64,000 nucleotides of DNA. Origin: Bin87 sp965204685. Its GTDB lineage: Bacteria > Chloroflexota > Dehalococcoidia > Lucifugimonadales > UBA3495. Shown here piece after piece: positions 24,256 to 33,408 of the stretch. The DNA lies in the NCBI GenBank assembly GCA_965204685.1, contig OZ242004.1, positions 2,852,001 to 2,916,000 on the forward strand, given 5' to 3'. The position numbers and the translations under genes are program-made. The first letter of the stretch is position 1. Each line of letters opens with the position of its first letter. Below the pieces are notes generated by a model. The model made no database searches, had not been told where the DNA came from, and saw only the letters and a program-made list of their open reading frames with translations.

Positions 24256-25491
24256 TTGAAGGCAGAGATTATCTCCGTCGGCACGGAGCTGCTGATGGGC
24301 GAGTTGACGGACACCAACGCCAGCTGGATCGCCGGCCGGCTACCGGCCCTGGGCATCCAGCTCCAGTGGGTCAGCATCATTGGCGACGACATGCCGAAGT
24401 TGACCGAGGCATTTGTGCAGGGGTGGGAGCGCTCCGACATCATCTTCACCACGGGAGGTCTGGGGCCTACCCAGGACGATTTGACGCGAGAGGCCGTGGC
24501 GGCGGCGCTGGGTGAAACGCCCGTGGTGCAGGAGCCGGAGTTAGAGAACCTGAGGCAGTGGTTCCGAAACCGGGGGCAGGACATGCCGGCCCACAACGTC
24601 AAGCAGGCGCAGCTGATCCCGTCCGCGGAGTTCATCACGAACCGGAACGGAACGGCGCCAGGATGGTGGGCGCAACGGGACGGGAAGCACATCGTCTGCA
24701 TGCCCGGACCGCCCGGCGAAAACCGCGCCATGTGGCACGACGAGATCGACGCCAGGCTGAAGGAAATCGTCGACACCGAGGTCACCATCACGCGCAACAT
24801 CAAGACGCTGGGATTGGGCGAGGCGTCGGTGGACGAGATAATGAACGAGTATTTCGGACTGGAGAACCCGTATCTCGGGATCTACTCCAAGGCCGATGGG
24901 ATCCACCTGCGGATCATCGCCCGGGCCGCGGATGAGGCTGCGGCCCGGGCGATGATTGCGCCCATTGAGGACGCCATCCACGACCGGCTGGCGCCGTATG
25001 TCTGGGGCTACGATGACGAGACCCCGGAGCTGTCCGTGGGCGCGGCGCTGGTGTCCCGGGGAATGACGCTGGCGACCATGGAATCGGTCAGCGGCGGTTT
25101 CCTAGCCAACACGATAACGGAGGCGCCGGACAGCAACCAGTGGTACCGGGGCGGCAACGTGGCGTACACGATTGAGGCGATGATCGCGTCGGGCGTCGCT
25201 TCCGGTGTTCTGGAGACCCACGGGGTCGTGAGCCAGGAGACCGCCAACGCCATGGCCCAGGTCGCTCAATCCGCGACGGCCGCCGATTTTGGGATCGGGA
25301 TGACCGGCGTGCTGGGTCCGCAGGAGCTTGAAGGACACCGCCCCGGGACGATTCACATCGCGATCGCGCATGGCGACGACGTGCGGGAGTTCCCGCTGCG
25401 CACGCCGCCGCGCCGCTTAGTGATCAAGCGCCGGTCCTGCAACACGGCGCTGACGGAGTTACGTAAACTGATAACAGAGGTGGCGCCGTAG
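24256..25491 (+). CDS. cinA: CinA-family protein
   Basis: A 411-residue protein with an N-terminal molybdopterin-binding/ADP-ribose pyrophosphatase-like domain (ISVGTELLMGELTDTNASW, and TTGGLGPTQDD near 78) and a C-terminal CinA domain, which in many bacteria is NMN deamidase (PncC activity) in NAD recycling. The serine of the deamidase site is kept (MESVSGG, normally AESCTGG), but in the helix normally reading Y-S-x-E-x-K this protein has YTIEAMI, so the expected catalytic lysine is a methionine. Deamidase activity is therefore doubtful. The start is TTG with a strong AAGGAGG 6 nt upstream. It follows the DUF4340 gene closely and ends at a bidirectional terminator. Confidence 0.86.
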   Translation: MKAEIISVGTELLMGELTDTNASWIAGRLPALGIQLQWVSIIGDDMPKLTEAFVQGWERSDIIFTTGGLGPTQDDLTREAVAAALGETPVVQEPELENLRQWFRNRGQDMPAHNVKQAQLIPSAEFITNRNGTAPGWWAQRDGKHIVCMPGPPGENRAMWHDEIDARLKEIVDTEVTITRNIKTLGLGEASVDEIMNEYFGLENPYLGIYSKADGIHLRIIARAADEAAARAMIAPIEDAIHDRLAPYVWGYDDETPELSVGAALVSRGMTLATMESVSGGFLANTITEAPDSNQWYRGGNVAYTIEAMIASGVASGVLETHGVVSQETANAMAQVAQSATAADFGIGMTGVLGPQELEGHRPGTIHIAIAHGDDVREFPLRTPPRRLVIKRRSCNTALTELRKLITEVAP

Positions 25492-25529
25492 CTGGCAGCG
25501 TTGTGTTTTAGGTGGTTCAGTTGATGATC

Positions 25530-25596
25530 CGTCACTCCGGCGGAAGCCGGAGTCCAGGAACCTCTGCTGGATTCCGGCTTTCGCGGGAATGACGAG
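25530..25596. repeat. Palindromic repeat family B, copy 3
   Basis: CGTCACTCCGGCGGAAGCC.. and ..GGCTTTCGCGGGAATGACG arms, as in the copies at 17791, 41449 and 48549. It lies between the cinA stop codon and the bidirectional terminator. Confidence 0.7.
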
Positions 25597-25611
25597 AAGT
25601 TAAACCATGAT

Positions 25612-25646
25612 AAAAAGGGGCGAATACCATTCGCCCCTGATTTTTT
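25612..25646. terminator. Bidirectional intrinsic terminator
   Basis: A 9-bp stem (GGGGCGAAT 25617-25625, ATTCGCCCC 25629-25637) with a 3-nt loop has A5 on the left and T6 on the right. It serves the convergent cinA (rightward) and VWA (leftward) genes. Confidence 0.8.
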
Positions 25647-25665
25647 GCGTTCCCGGAACCGCGGC

Positions 25666-28600
25666 CTACATGGTCAGGGACCGGTAAAGCATAGGCAGCC
25701 GTTCCGGCAGAGCCCAGATATCGTCCAGGACCTCGTAGTTGAGGTCGCCGCACATGGTCTTGAGGTAGTCGTGGCCGGCCTTGTCGACGGTCAGACAGAA
25801 GGGATTGATTTCCTTGCGCTTGGCTTCCAACAGGGCCTGGTGGGTGTCGTGGACGGCGTATTCCTTCTCCACACCCTCGCGGCTGTAGCCGCGGTCCTGG
25901 GGACGACCGTCTGATATCAGGAACATGATCTTGGTTGCGGCGTCCTGATTTTCCAGCTTGGTGATGGCGTGGCGGATGGCCGAACCCATGCGGGTGGCGT
26001 GGAGTGGGGTCACCTTGTCGATGCGCCGCTTGATCTTGTCGTTGAACTGCTCCTCGATGTCCTTGATGACGTAGAACTCCACGTTCTCGCGGCCATAGCC
26101 GGAGAAGCCGTAGATGCCGTAGGTGTCGCCGATGGACTCCAGGGCGTTGATGAGGAGGGCGCAGCTTTCGCGCTCGAGGTCGATGATGCGCTTGTAGTGG
26201 CGGCGCACCAGCCCCTCACGGCGGCGGCGGAGCCAGACCATGTACTCCACCGGGTCGTCGGGAGCGTCCCGGTCGTCCACGGAGTGGCGGCCCTCGTCGA
26301 TGGCCTCGGCGGTGGACGCCGACATGTCCAGCAGGAAGACCACGGCGACGTCACGTTCGACGCGGTTGCGACGCCAGTAGATCTTCTCGTCCGGGGGCAC
26401 GTTCATACGGAGGTCGGCCCAGGCTTCCAGGGCCGAGTTCAGGTCGATGTCCTCGCCGTCGATCAGGCGGTAGGTCTTGCGCCAGGTCTCCGGCATGATG
26501 AGCTCGAACTGGCGCTTGATGTGAGCCAGCAGCGAGGCGTAGTTGCGAAGGGAGTCGTTGTAGAAGTTCGGGTCGCCTTCGTCGAGGACCTTCTCCTTGA
26601 CGATGCACCAGCGCGGCTTGTAGTCGTTGGCGCGGAAGTCCCATTCATCGTAGACGTAAGTCTTGGGTTCCAGAGCTTCCAACTCGCCGCCGGCGTCGTC
26701 ATCGTGGAGGATCGGGCCATAGCCGCGGCCGGGGTCGTTGGACGGCGGGGGCACGCCGGCTTCCTTCATGATGTTCTGGGCGAACATGGCCATGCTCTGG
26801 TCAACGTCGCCTTCCTGGGCGTCGAGTTCGAGTTCGGCGCTGTCCTGGAGGAGCTGCTCGAGTTCCTCCTGGGTCATGGGCTCGGCGTCGCCCATCTCGC
26901 TCTGGTCCATCTGGAGCTTGGTGAGCAGCTGGACCATTTCGGGTTTGAAGTCACCGCGATACTCAACGGGCTCGGGAGATTCGTAAGGGTCGCCCTCACC
27001 CTGCTCGCCTTGCTGCTCGCTCATTTGCGCTTGCAGCTTATCGAGCAGAGCCTGGTACTCTTCCTCGGAGAATTCGCCGGGATCGTCCAGATCCTCGGGT
27101 TGGAATTCGTCCTCCGGCTCCTGCTGGTTCTGGAGGCGGGAGATGATCTCGTAGGCCCGCAGGGCTGCCTCGGCCGTGTCTTCGATGGACGCGCGAACGG
27201 TGCGCAGGCGGTGCATGATGCGGGCCAGCATATACGCTTCTTCGCGGTAGTCCTGCGGCACAGGGAGGCCTTCGAAGCGGTCCAGGCTCATGTGGACCAG
27301 CAACTCGATGAGGGCTTCCTGCAAGGGAAGTTCCTCGATACGCGGTCGCTGGGTGAGGGCGTCGCCCTGAACGTCCAGGGCCGGACGGCGGATGCCGGGG
27401 TATTCGGTCTTGATGCGATAGTCCAAGCGGCAGTCTTCAAGCACGCTGAACAGGTCGAAAGCCATGCGGCGGTCTTCGAACAGAGACAGGAGGCGTCCGA
27501 TGTCGGTGTAGACACGCATGGTGCCGCCGGGACCCTGGTCAACTTCGATGGAGGGTGCCGCATCGTGATCCAGCAGTTGGAAGTGCTCGGCGGTGGCGGT
27601 GCGGATGGCTTCGATCCGCGCCTGGATCGCCTCTTCCATCTGGAACCGGCGGTCGTCGAACACGTTGGCCGGGCGTCCAAAATCGAACTGGAAGCTGCCG
27701 AATTCGAGGTGGGAGACCTGGTGCGTGGCCACGACCTTGAACCAGGCGAAGTTCTGCGACTTGTCGTTGTAGTTGTCGATCACCGGAGGCAGGTAAACCT
27801 TGGTGCCATCGGTGGACGCGGTATCCTGGTCAACCCAGCCGATCTGTCGGCGGACGAGTTCGGCGGTGGAAAGCACCTCGATGTTCTCGCCGGACAACGC
27901 GCGGGTGTAGAGGCGCATGATGCCCTTGACCCGTTCCAGGTCCAAGCTGGAGGAAAGGGTCTCCAGCATGGATTCGGAGGTATTGGATTCGATCTTGAAG
28001 AACGCAATACCGCTCTCGGGGTTCTCGTTGAGGAGCTCGACGCCGTGCTGGTACCACTGATCCAGTTGCTGCAGGGTGATCCGGTTCAGCACCGGGTCCA
28101 GGCTCTTCAGGAAGGGAGGCACCGCATCGGGCGTGCTGGCCAGCAGGCCGTCGCACAGGTCGAGGATGTGGCCCTGCGAACCTGCGGAAACGTGGGACAG
28201 GGCCTGGGCGCCGTCGTAGAGAAACCGGGAGGTGTCGCGGAGGCCCATCTTGGCGAGCTTTTCGCCGAGGCGCAGGAACCGGCCGGTCTGGCCCTCTTCC
28301 ACGTGCTGGAGCGCGCGGGGAGCCATTTCCAGGCAGGCCTTGACCTCGCGCCAACTGCTGTCGGTGAGAGCACGGGACATGGACAGGAACGCCTCGCGCT
28401 CGCGTCCCATGGCCGGCAAGACGTCACGACCCAGAACCAGGCACTCGGCGGCGACGTCGTAGGACTTGTAGGATAGAGCCTCGATGAGTGATGCGAACAC
28501 TTCCACGTCCCAGAAGGGCAGGTTGCGCACCAGGTCAGGGCTAACCTCGAAGAACCGGGCCGCCAGCGTGCTGGACTTCCAAGTGCCCTTGTAGAGCGAG

Positions 28601-28974
28601 CGGCCCAGACCGGCCCAGCGCGGGATGTACTGGGGCCGGAGGTTGGTGACGATAGATGGGCTGGCCTTGAAGAAGGCTACCGCCAAAGTCGGGGAGTCCT
28701 GGGACAGGTAGGTCCCACAGCGCGCCCACTGCATGAATGAGGCAAAGGCGAGAGACCGCGCCACCTCCGGGCTGACGCGGTAGTATTCCACCGCGGATTC
28801 CCAGGAGCGGACGGTCTGGGTGCCGATGGCGACGCCCTCACGGGCCCACAGAGCCGTTTCCTCTTCGCTGAAGGACTCGGCCATGGCGTCGGCAACGGCC
28901 TGGTAGGCTTCGGCAACTGCCGGCGGAAGTTTGGCCAGTTCGTCCAGCAGGTCGCCTGTAGCGGAATTAGTCAA
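25666..28974 (-). CDS. Large VWA-domain protein (NorD/CbbO-like)
   Basis: A 1102-residue protein. The N-terminal two thirds is helical and repetitive (SFxEEE..., repeated units with P-DLVRNLPFW/RSLAFASFMQW patterns, HEAT-like). A glutamate/glutamine-rich acidic linker near residues 620-680 precedes the C-terminal von Willebrand A domain, whose MIDAS is FLLDMSAS near residue 880 plus ISDGRPQD near 1020. This layout is that of NorD and CbbO, which work with a MoxR-type AAA+ ATPase as a metalloenzyme activase/chaperone; that ATPase is encoded in the same operon. The start is TTG with AAGGAGG 9 nt upstream, overlapping the NUDIX gene by 8 bp. The client protein is unknown; no nitric oxide reductase or Rubisco is nearby. 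Confidence 0.87.
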   Translation of the reverse strand: MTNSATGDLLDELAKLPPAVAEAYQAVADAMAESFSEEETALWAREGVAIGTQTVRSWESAVEYYRVSPEVARSLAFASFMQWARCGTYLSQDSPTLAVAFFKASPSIVTNLRPQYIPRWAGLGRSLYKGTWKSSTLAARFFEVSPDLVRNLPFWDVEVFASLIEALSYKSYDVAAECLVLGRDVLPAMGREREAFLSMSRALTDSSWREVKACLEMAPRALQHVEEGQTGRFLRLGEKLAKMGLRDTSRFLYDGAQALSHVSAGSQGHILDLCDGLLASTPDAVPPFLKSLDPVLNRITLQQLDQWYQHGVELLNENPESGIAFFKIESNTSESMLETLSSSLDLERVKGIMRLYTRALSGENIEVLSTAELVRRQIGWVDQDTASTDGTKVYLPPVIDNYNDKSQNFAWFKVVATHQVSHLEFGSFQFDFGRPANVFDDRRFQMEEAIQARIEAIRTATAEHFQLLDHDAAPSIEVDQGPGGTMRVYTDIGRLLSLFEDRRMAFDLFSVLEDCRLDYRIKTEYPGIRRPALDVQGDALTQRPRIEELPLQEALIELLVHMSLDRFEGLPVPQDYREEAYMLARIMHRLRTVRASIEDTAEAALRAYEIISRLQNQQEPEDEFQPEDLDDPGEFSEEEYQALLDKLQAQMSEQQGEQGEGDPYESPEPVEYRGDFKPEMVQLLTKLQMDQSEMGDAEPMTQEELEQLLQDSAELELDAQEGDVDQSMAMFAQNIMKEAGVPPPSNDPGRGYGPILHDDDAGGELEALEPKTYVYDEWDFRANDYKPRWCIVKEKVLDEGDPNFYNDSLRNYASLLAHIKRQFELIMPETWRKTYRLIDGEDIDLNSALEAWADLRMNVPPDEKIYWRRNRVERDVAVVFLLDMSASTAEAIDEGRHSVDDRDAPDDPVEYMVWLRRRREGLVRRHYKRIIDLERESCALLINALESIGDTYGIYGFSGYGRENVEFYVIKDIEEQFNDKIKRRIDKVTPLHATRMGSAIRHAITKLENQDAATKIMFLISDGRPQDRGYSREGVEKEYAVHDTHQALLEAKRKEINPFCLTVDKAGHDYLKTMCGDLNYEVLDDIWALPERLPMLYRSLTM

Positions 28975-29581
28975 GGCTCGTGTCCTCCTTTGTCAACTCG
29001 GCATCTGTTTTCAGCTCAGCATCAATGGTGTCGAGGAACTGGTCGAGGATTTTGGCGGTGGCTCCATAGACCAGATGCTGCTGGTAGCCGTAGGAACGCA
29101 CGGAGATCCTCTCGCCATTTTCGATCCGGGAGTCCCAGCGCAGGGTTGCGGGATCGCGAAGCACGTTGATCGGGATTTCGACAACCTCCGCGATTTCGTG
29201 GGAGCTGGGGTTGAACTGGTACGGGTAGGGGATTGTCCCGACGAAGACCTTTACCAGGAAGTTGGAACGGGTGACGTTGTCGTCGAGGCGTCCCAAAATC
29301 GTTATGTCACCACGGGCGATGCCCATTTCTTCTTCGGTTTCGCGGCGGGCAGTGTCCTCGAAATCGGCATCTTCCGGATCCCGGGCGCCGCCGGGGAAGG
29401 ACATTTCACCCTTGTGGTGCTCGACCGTCATGGAGCGCTTGTTCAGCAGGACGCAGAACTCGCCGTCCTTGGGGTACAGCAATAGCATTACTGCCGCCGG
29501 CATCAGGCCTTCAGCGGCGGCAGTAACCTGCTGGCGGTTGGCCAGCGCGTTGCGGACTAGATCGAGGGTGATAGCACCCAT
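28967..29581 (-). CDS. NUDIX hydrolase, CoA diphosphatase-like
   Basis: A 204-residue NUDIX protein of the CoA pyrophosphatase (NUDT7/8, YeaB) type, which cleaves CoA or acyl-CoA to 3',5'-ADP and acyl-phosphopantetheine. The PROSITE-like CoA motif precedes the Nudix box: LLNKRSMTVEHHKGEMSFPGG at about 44-64 runs straight into GGARDPEDADFEDTARRETEEEMG, with all glutamate ligands kept. It lies between the AAA+ and VWA genes, overlapping the latter by 8 bp, and two genes after coaE, so coenzyme A synthesis and breakdown genes flank the ATPase. The start is the ATG at 29581. Confidence 0.88.
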   Translation of the reverse strand: MGAITLDLVRNALANRQQVTAAAEGLMPAAVMLLLYPKDGEFCVLLNKRSMTVEHHKGEMSFPGGARDPEDADFEDTARRETEEEMGIARGDITILGRLDDNVTRSNFLVKVFVGTIPYPYQFNPSSHEIAEVVEIPINVLRDPATLRWDSRIENGERISVRSYGYQQHLVYGATAKILDQFLDTIDAELKTDAELTKEDTSLD

Positions 29582-29595
29582 TGAGGTTCCATCAG

Positions 29596-30507
29596 CTACT
29601 CAAAGATGGAGTAAACCACCTCTTCGATGCTCCGTTGCAGTTCGGTCTCGTCGGACAGGGTCCAGACGATGGCCACCTGGCAGGCGCGGCGGGCGGGGAT
29701 GCCCTGCTGCATCAGCCGGCCAGCGTAGATCAGGAGGCGGGTGCTGGCGCCTTCGGCCAAGCCGTGCTCGCGGAGGTTGCGGATCTTCTCACCCAGGCGC
29801 GCAAGGGCGTGGGCCTGCTCTTCGTTGCAGCCGCTTTCTTTGGCCACGATCTCGGCTTCAACGTCTACCGGCGGGTAGTCGAACTCAATGGAGATGAACC
29901 GCTGCCGGGTGCTGTGCTTCAGGTCTTTGAGAGCGCTCTGGTAGTGGGGGTTGTAGGAAATGCAGAGCAGGAAGCGATCATCGGCCTCGATGATGTTGCC
30001 GGTTTTCTCGACGGGCAGGATGCGCCGGTGGTCGGTGAGGGGATGGATGAGCACGGTGGTGTCCTTGCGGGCTTCCACCACTTCGTCGAGGTACAGGATG
30101 GCTCCGGCCTTGACCGCGCGGGTCATGGGGCCGTCGATCCAGCGGGTGCCGTTGGCATCCAGCAGGTAGCGCCCGACCAGGTCGCTGGCGGTGAGGTCTT
30201 CATGACAGGCAATGGTCACCAGCGGAACGCGGACCTCGCCTTCCCGCATCTCCTGAGCCGATTCGTTCCGAATCGTGGTGATGGGTCGGCCTAGTTTCCA
30301 CGCCATGTACTCGACGAAGCGAGTCTTGCCGCACCCGGTGGGGCCTTTCAGCAGGACCGGGATGTGCTGCTCGTAGGCGGCCTCGAACAGTTCCAACTCA
30401 TCGCCGACGGCGCGGTAGTACGGCTCGCTGCGGACCAGGAACTCCTCGATGGCGAACTCTTTGAAACTGGGTTCGTCTTCCAGCATTTCGATGTTTGCTT
30501 CAACCAT
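29596..30507 (-). CDS. MoxR-type AAA+ ATPase (CbbQ/NorQ-like)
   Basis: A 303-residue AAA+ ATPase of the CbbQ/NirQ/NorQ/GvpN group. Walker A GPTGCGKTR is at 55-63, Walker B ILYLDEV near 137, sensor-1 ISYNPHYQ near 184 (the NP motif is typical of NorQ/CbbQ) and the CbbQ_C domain covers residues from about 225. Proteins of this group form hexameric rings that remodel a metalloenzyme together with a VWA partner, here encoded two genes downstream. The start overlaps the end of coaE by 8 bp. Confidence 0.9.
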   Translation of the reverse strand: MVEANIEMLEDEPSFKEFAIEEFLVRSEPYYRAVGDELELFEAAYEQHIPVLLKGPTGCGKTRFVEYMAWKLGRPITTIRNESAQEMREGEVRVPLVTIACHEDLTASDLVGRYLLDANGTRWIDGPMTRAVKAGAILYLDEVVEARKDTTVLIHPLTDHRRILPVEKTGNIIEADDRFLLCISYNPHYQSALKDLKHSTRQRFISIEFDYPPVDVEAEIVAKESGCNEEQAHALARLGEKIRNLREHGLAEGASTRLLIYAGRLMQQGIPARRACQVAIVWTLSDETELQRSIEEVVYSIFE

Positions 30508-31117
30508 TGCCTTGATTTACCTTTCCTTTGACTCGAGCCTGCCACAAAGCGGCCACTTCGCTTTCCAATGAGGCCAAATCGGCGGAGTTTTCGACTACCA
30601 CGTCGGAACGCCCGTTGCGTTCTTCCGCCGGCATCTGCGAGTTGATTCGCTTTCTGGCTTCCTCTTCGGTCATTCCGTTGCGTTGACGCAGGCGTTCGAC
30701 GACCACGTCGGCTGGGGTGTGAGTGGACCAGACTTCGTCGACCAGCTTGTCCCAACTCGCTTCGAAGAGCACCGCAGCTTCCACTACCGCAACTTCAACT
30801 CCGTCGGCAGCGAGGTGAGCCTTGCGGTCCTCGACCATTTGAGCCATCAACGGATGCATGATGGCGTTGAGCCGCTCGAGTTGCGCCGGGTCAGCGAATA
30901 CTATGGATCCGAGTTTACGCCGATCGATTTCGCCTTCCGTGGTTAGTATGTCCTCTCCAAAGGCGGCAACGACCTGGCGCCAAGCTTCGGAGTTCGGTGC
31001 GTAAGCCTCGTGACCCAGCCTGTCCGCGTCGATTATCGACGCGCCTTGCCTCCGCAACAGCTCGGCAACTACGCTTTTGCCACTTCCAATGCCGCCCGTT
31101 AGACCGATTGTAAGCAT
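30500..31117 (-). CDS. coaE: Dephospho-CoA kinase
   Basis: A 205-residue P-loop kinase that phosphorylates the 3'-OH of dephospho-CoA, the last step of coenzyme A synthesis. The P-loop is GGIGSGKS (8-15); DADRLGHEAY (33-42) and the adenine/CoA-lid region (QMVEDRKAHLAAD near 108) match the family, and the length is typical. An open frame continues 100 residues upstream but is compositionally unlike CoaE; the ATG at 31117 gives the usual MLTIGLTGG start. It heads the operon coaE - AAA+ - NUDIX - VWA. Confidence 0.92.
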   Translation of the reverse strand: MLTIGLTGGIGSGKSVVAELLRRQGASIIDADRLGHEAYAPNSEAWRQVVAAFGEDILTTEGEIDRRKLGSIVFADPAQLERLNAIMHPLMAQMVEDRKAHLAADGVEVAVVEAAVLFEASWDKLVDEVWSTHTPADVVVERLRQRNGMTEEEARKRINSQMPAEERNGRSDVVVENSADLASLESEVAALWQARVKGKVNQGNG

Positions 31118-31415
31118 GACCGCCCGAATTAATAGACTGCCGGGCATTCTAACAAGGCAGTAAACATCGGTCAACCGAACCCGCGGGAACAGGCTCGGGG
31201 CGATGGCCATGGACGCGCGAATCCCAAAGACTGTGGGCTCGTCAGCCTCAGCCGGCAAGATTGATGACCCAGCGCCGCGGCGCAGGCTAATTGCTGGCGA
31301 CGCGAGCCCGGTGGCGGAGCTCCGGTTTGGTGCGATCACGGAGTGATAGCCTGCCGGATTTTGATAGAATTGTGCTGAGTAAAGAACGAGATCGACACAG
31401 ATAAGGAGGGCCACC

Positions 31416-31754
31416 ATGCCGATCATGAGGCTTTACACGGGAGAAGACGGGCAGTCGCACATCGAGCAAATCGAACTGGAATCGCATCCGGAGTACGCAG
31501 CGATGCAGGCCGCCCAGGGGATTGTTTTCCGGCGAGTTGAGCCGGGTTACTTCAGCGACTGGCATTGCGCCCCACGTCGCCAGTTTGTCATCACGCTGGA
31601 GGGCGAGGTTGAGATCGGCCTCGGCGACGGGTCGGTGCACCGGTTCGGCGCCGGCCACGTGACGCTGGCGGAGGATTTGACCGGACAGGGGCACACGACC
31701 CGCGCGGTGGGGGATCAGCCGCGGCTGACGGCTACGATTCCGCTGGACGGTTAG
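31416..31754 (+). CDS. Single-domain cupin protein
   Basis: A 112-residue cupin, a small beta-barrel often binding a metal ion. The first cupin motif is in DWHCAPRRQFVITLEGEVEIG (residues about 48-68), where only one histidine of the classical HxH remains, and the second ends in GHTTRAVGD near residue 97. The metal set is thus incomplete or atypical. AAGGAGG is 7 nt before the ATG. It is followed at 47 nt by the P450 gene and may be cotranscribed. Confidence 0.8.
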   Translation: MPIMRLYTGEDGQSHIEQIELESHPEYAAMQAAQGIVFRRVEPGYFSDWHCAPRRQFVITLEGEVEIGLGDGSVHRFGAGHVTLAEDLTGQGHTTRAVGDQPRLTATIPLDG

Positions 31755-31801
31755 CCGCGTCATTCCAGGGATTGCAGAGCCGGTAGCCCGGAGTCCGTGC
31801 C

Positions 31802-33202
31802 ATGACGACGTCCACGGTGACATATCCGCCGCGACCGGTCGTAGACCGGAGAGATCTCCCGCCCGGTCCGCCCGAGCTACCCGTCATCGGGCAGACCCTG
31901 CGTTATGTTCGCGACCCGATCCGGTTCATGCTGGAGTCGGCGCGGTACGGCGACCTGGTTACGCTGTCGGTCAAGCCGGCCCTGCTGCTGATGGTCAACC
32001 ACCCCGACCTGATACGGGACGTGGTGGTCACGAACCACCGGCTGGTGGGCCGGGGGCCTAACACCGACGTGCTCAAGTACGCGATGGGCGACGGTTTGGT
32101 AACCGCCGGGCCGGTGGAGCACCTGCAGCAGCGGCGGTTGATGCAACCGCAGTTCCACCGGGGCCGGGTCGAGGGGTACGGCGAGTTGATGCGCGACTAC
32201 GCCGCACACCACCGGGAGACGTGGTCCGACGGGCAGCGAGTTAACATGGCCCGGGAGATGGGGGCGCTGACCTTGAGGGTCGTGGTCAAAACGCTGTTCG
32301 GTCTGGAACTCCCGGATGACGTGCGGCGGATCGGCGAGGCGTTCGAGCTGATCAACAACTACCTGGTCAGACGGGTGAACCAGCCGCCCAAGCTGCGGAG
32401 GCTGATGCATCGGCTGCCGGTGCCGTACACGGTGCGGTTCCGGCGGGCTCGGGCGGAACTAGATCACATCATTTTCGGGCTGATCTCCCAGCGGCGGCAG
32501 AGATCGACCGGCGAGGACGATCTGCTCTCCCTGTTGCTCGATGCCCGGCTGGAGGACGAGGCGGGCATCGGACAGCCGTTGACCGACCAGCAGGTGCGGG
32601 ACCAGACGATCACGATGTTTGCGGCCGGACATGAAACCACCGCGGTGTGCCTGACGTGGACCTGGTACCTGCTGGCGACGAATCCCGATGTGCAAGCGCG
32701 TTTCCACGCGGAACTGGATGACGCTCTCGGCGGTCGGGCGCCGGAGTTGTCGGATCTGGCAAACCTGACCTACACGGACAAGTTGCTTGCGGAATCACTG
32801 CGGCTGTACCCGCCGATCTGGTTCTGGTCGCGGATGGCTTTCCAGCCCTTCGAGTTGGGCGGCTATCATATCCCGCCGGGGGCGCTGCTGGCGGCGCCGC
32901 AGCTGGTGATCCAGCGTGACGCGCGCTGGTTCGAGGAACCCCTGGCGTTCCGTCCCGAGCGCTGGACGGAAGAATTCCGGGATGCTCTGCCGCGTTACGC
33001 GTACTACCCCTTCGGCGGGGGGCCGCGCCAGTGCATCGGCGAGGGCTTCGCGATGATGGAAGCCAAGATGATCCTGGCGACCCTGGGACAGCAGTGGAAG
33101 GTTCGGCACGACCCGAAGCACAAAGCCGAGATGCTGCCGCTGATTTCGCTCCGACCCAAAGGCGGGATGCCCATTTTCCTGGAACGACGAACCAATAGAT
33201 AA
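31802..33202 (+). CDS. Cytochrome P450
   Basis: A 466-residue soluble P450 monooxygenase. The I-helix oxygen-binding motif is FAAGHETTA (about 273-281), the K-helix ExxR is ESLRLYP near 338, and the heme-thiolate loop is FGGGPRQCIGEGFA with ligand C411. There is no N-terminal membrane anchor. The sequence is of the broad CYP4/CYP102-like bacterial group (fatty-acid, terpenoid or xenobiotic hydroxylases); substrate and redox partner cannot be told, and no ferredoxin or reductase gene is nearby. It ends at a hairpin shared with the convergent tRNA-Gln. Confidence 0.93.
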   Translation: MTTSTVTYPPRPVVDRRDLPPGPPELPVIGQTLRYVRDPIRFMLESARYGDLVTLSVKPALLLMVNHPDLIRDVVVTNHRLVGRGPNTDVLKYAMGDGLVTAGPVEHLQQRRLMQPQFHRGRVEGYGELMRDYAAHHRETWSDGQRVNMAREMGALTLRVVVKTLFGLELPDDVRRIGEAFELINNYLVRRVNQPPKLRRLMHRLPVPYTVRFRRARAELDHIIFGLISQRRQRSTGEDDLLSLLLDARLEDEAGIGQPLTDQQVRDQTITMFAAGHETTAVCLTWTWYLLATNPDVQARFHAELDDALGGRAPELSDLANLTYTDKLLAESLRLYPPIWFWSRMAFQPFELGGYHIPPGALLAAPQLVIQRDARWFEEPLAFRPERWTEEFRDALPRYAYYPFGGGPRQCIGEGFAMMEAKMILATLGQQWKVRHDPKHKAEMLPLISLRPKGGMPIFLERRTNR

Positions 33203-33222
33203 GGGCGACCGATGGGTCGCCC
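33203..33222. terminator. Hairpin between P450 and tRNA-Gln
   Basis: GGGCGACC (33203-33210) pairs with GGTCGCCC (33215-33222) over a 4-nt loop. On the minus strand a T-rich TTATCTATT follows, making it a fair terminator for tRNA-Gln and perhaps for the P450 message in the other direction. Confidence 0.5.
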
Positions 33223-33244
33223 AAGTCTTGAGTCGCGGCTCGTA

Positions 33245-33318
33245 TGGCTGCCCCGCCTGGGTTCGAACCAGGGCTTACAGCTCCAAAGGCTGACGTGCTA
33301 CCGCTACACCACGGGGCA
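33245..33318 (-). tRNA. tRNA-Gln (anticodon TTG)
   Basis: Acceptor TGCCCCG/CGGGGCA with the U1-A72 pair usual for bacterial Gln tRNA, anticodon loop CTTTGGA (TTG), T-arm CCTGGTTCGAACCCAGG, discriminator G and encoded CCA. Confidence 0.9.
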
Positions 33319-33327
33319 TTCGAGACC

Positions 33328-33336
33328 ATTATAGCA
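33328..33336 (-). promoter_or_regulatory. Extended -10 of tRNA-Gln
   Basis: Leftward TGCTATAAT, an extended -10 identical to that of tRNA-Glu at 3893, ten nt upstream of the mature 5' end. No good -35 is seen. Confidence 0.5.
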
Positions 33337-33408
33337 TTTGGCTCGAATTCGGCCGTTTCCGGTGCGCTATACTGCGTCTGCAAACCCAATTTTTGAGCAG
33401 GTGACGTT

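Noticed and set aside
25969..28476. An 835-codon open frame on the plus strand opposite the VWA gene
   Set aside because: It is antisense to a clear VWA protein, has Val/Gly/His-rich composition typical of reverse-frame reading in GC-rich DNA, and no ribosome binding site.
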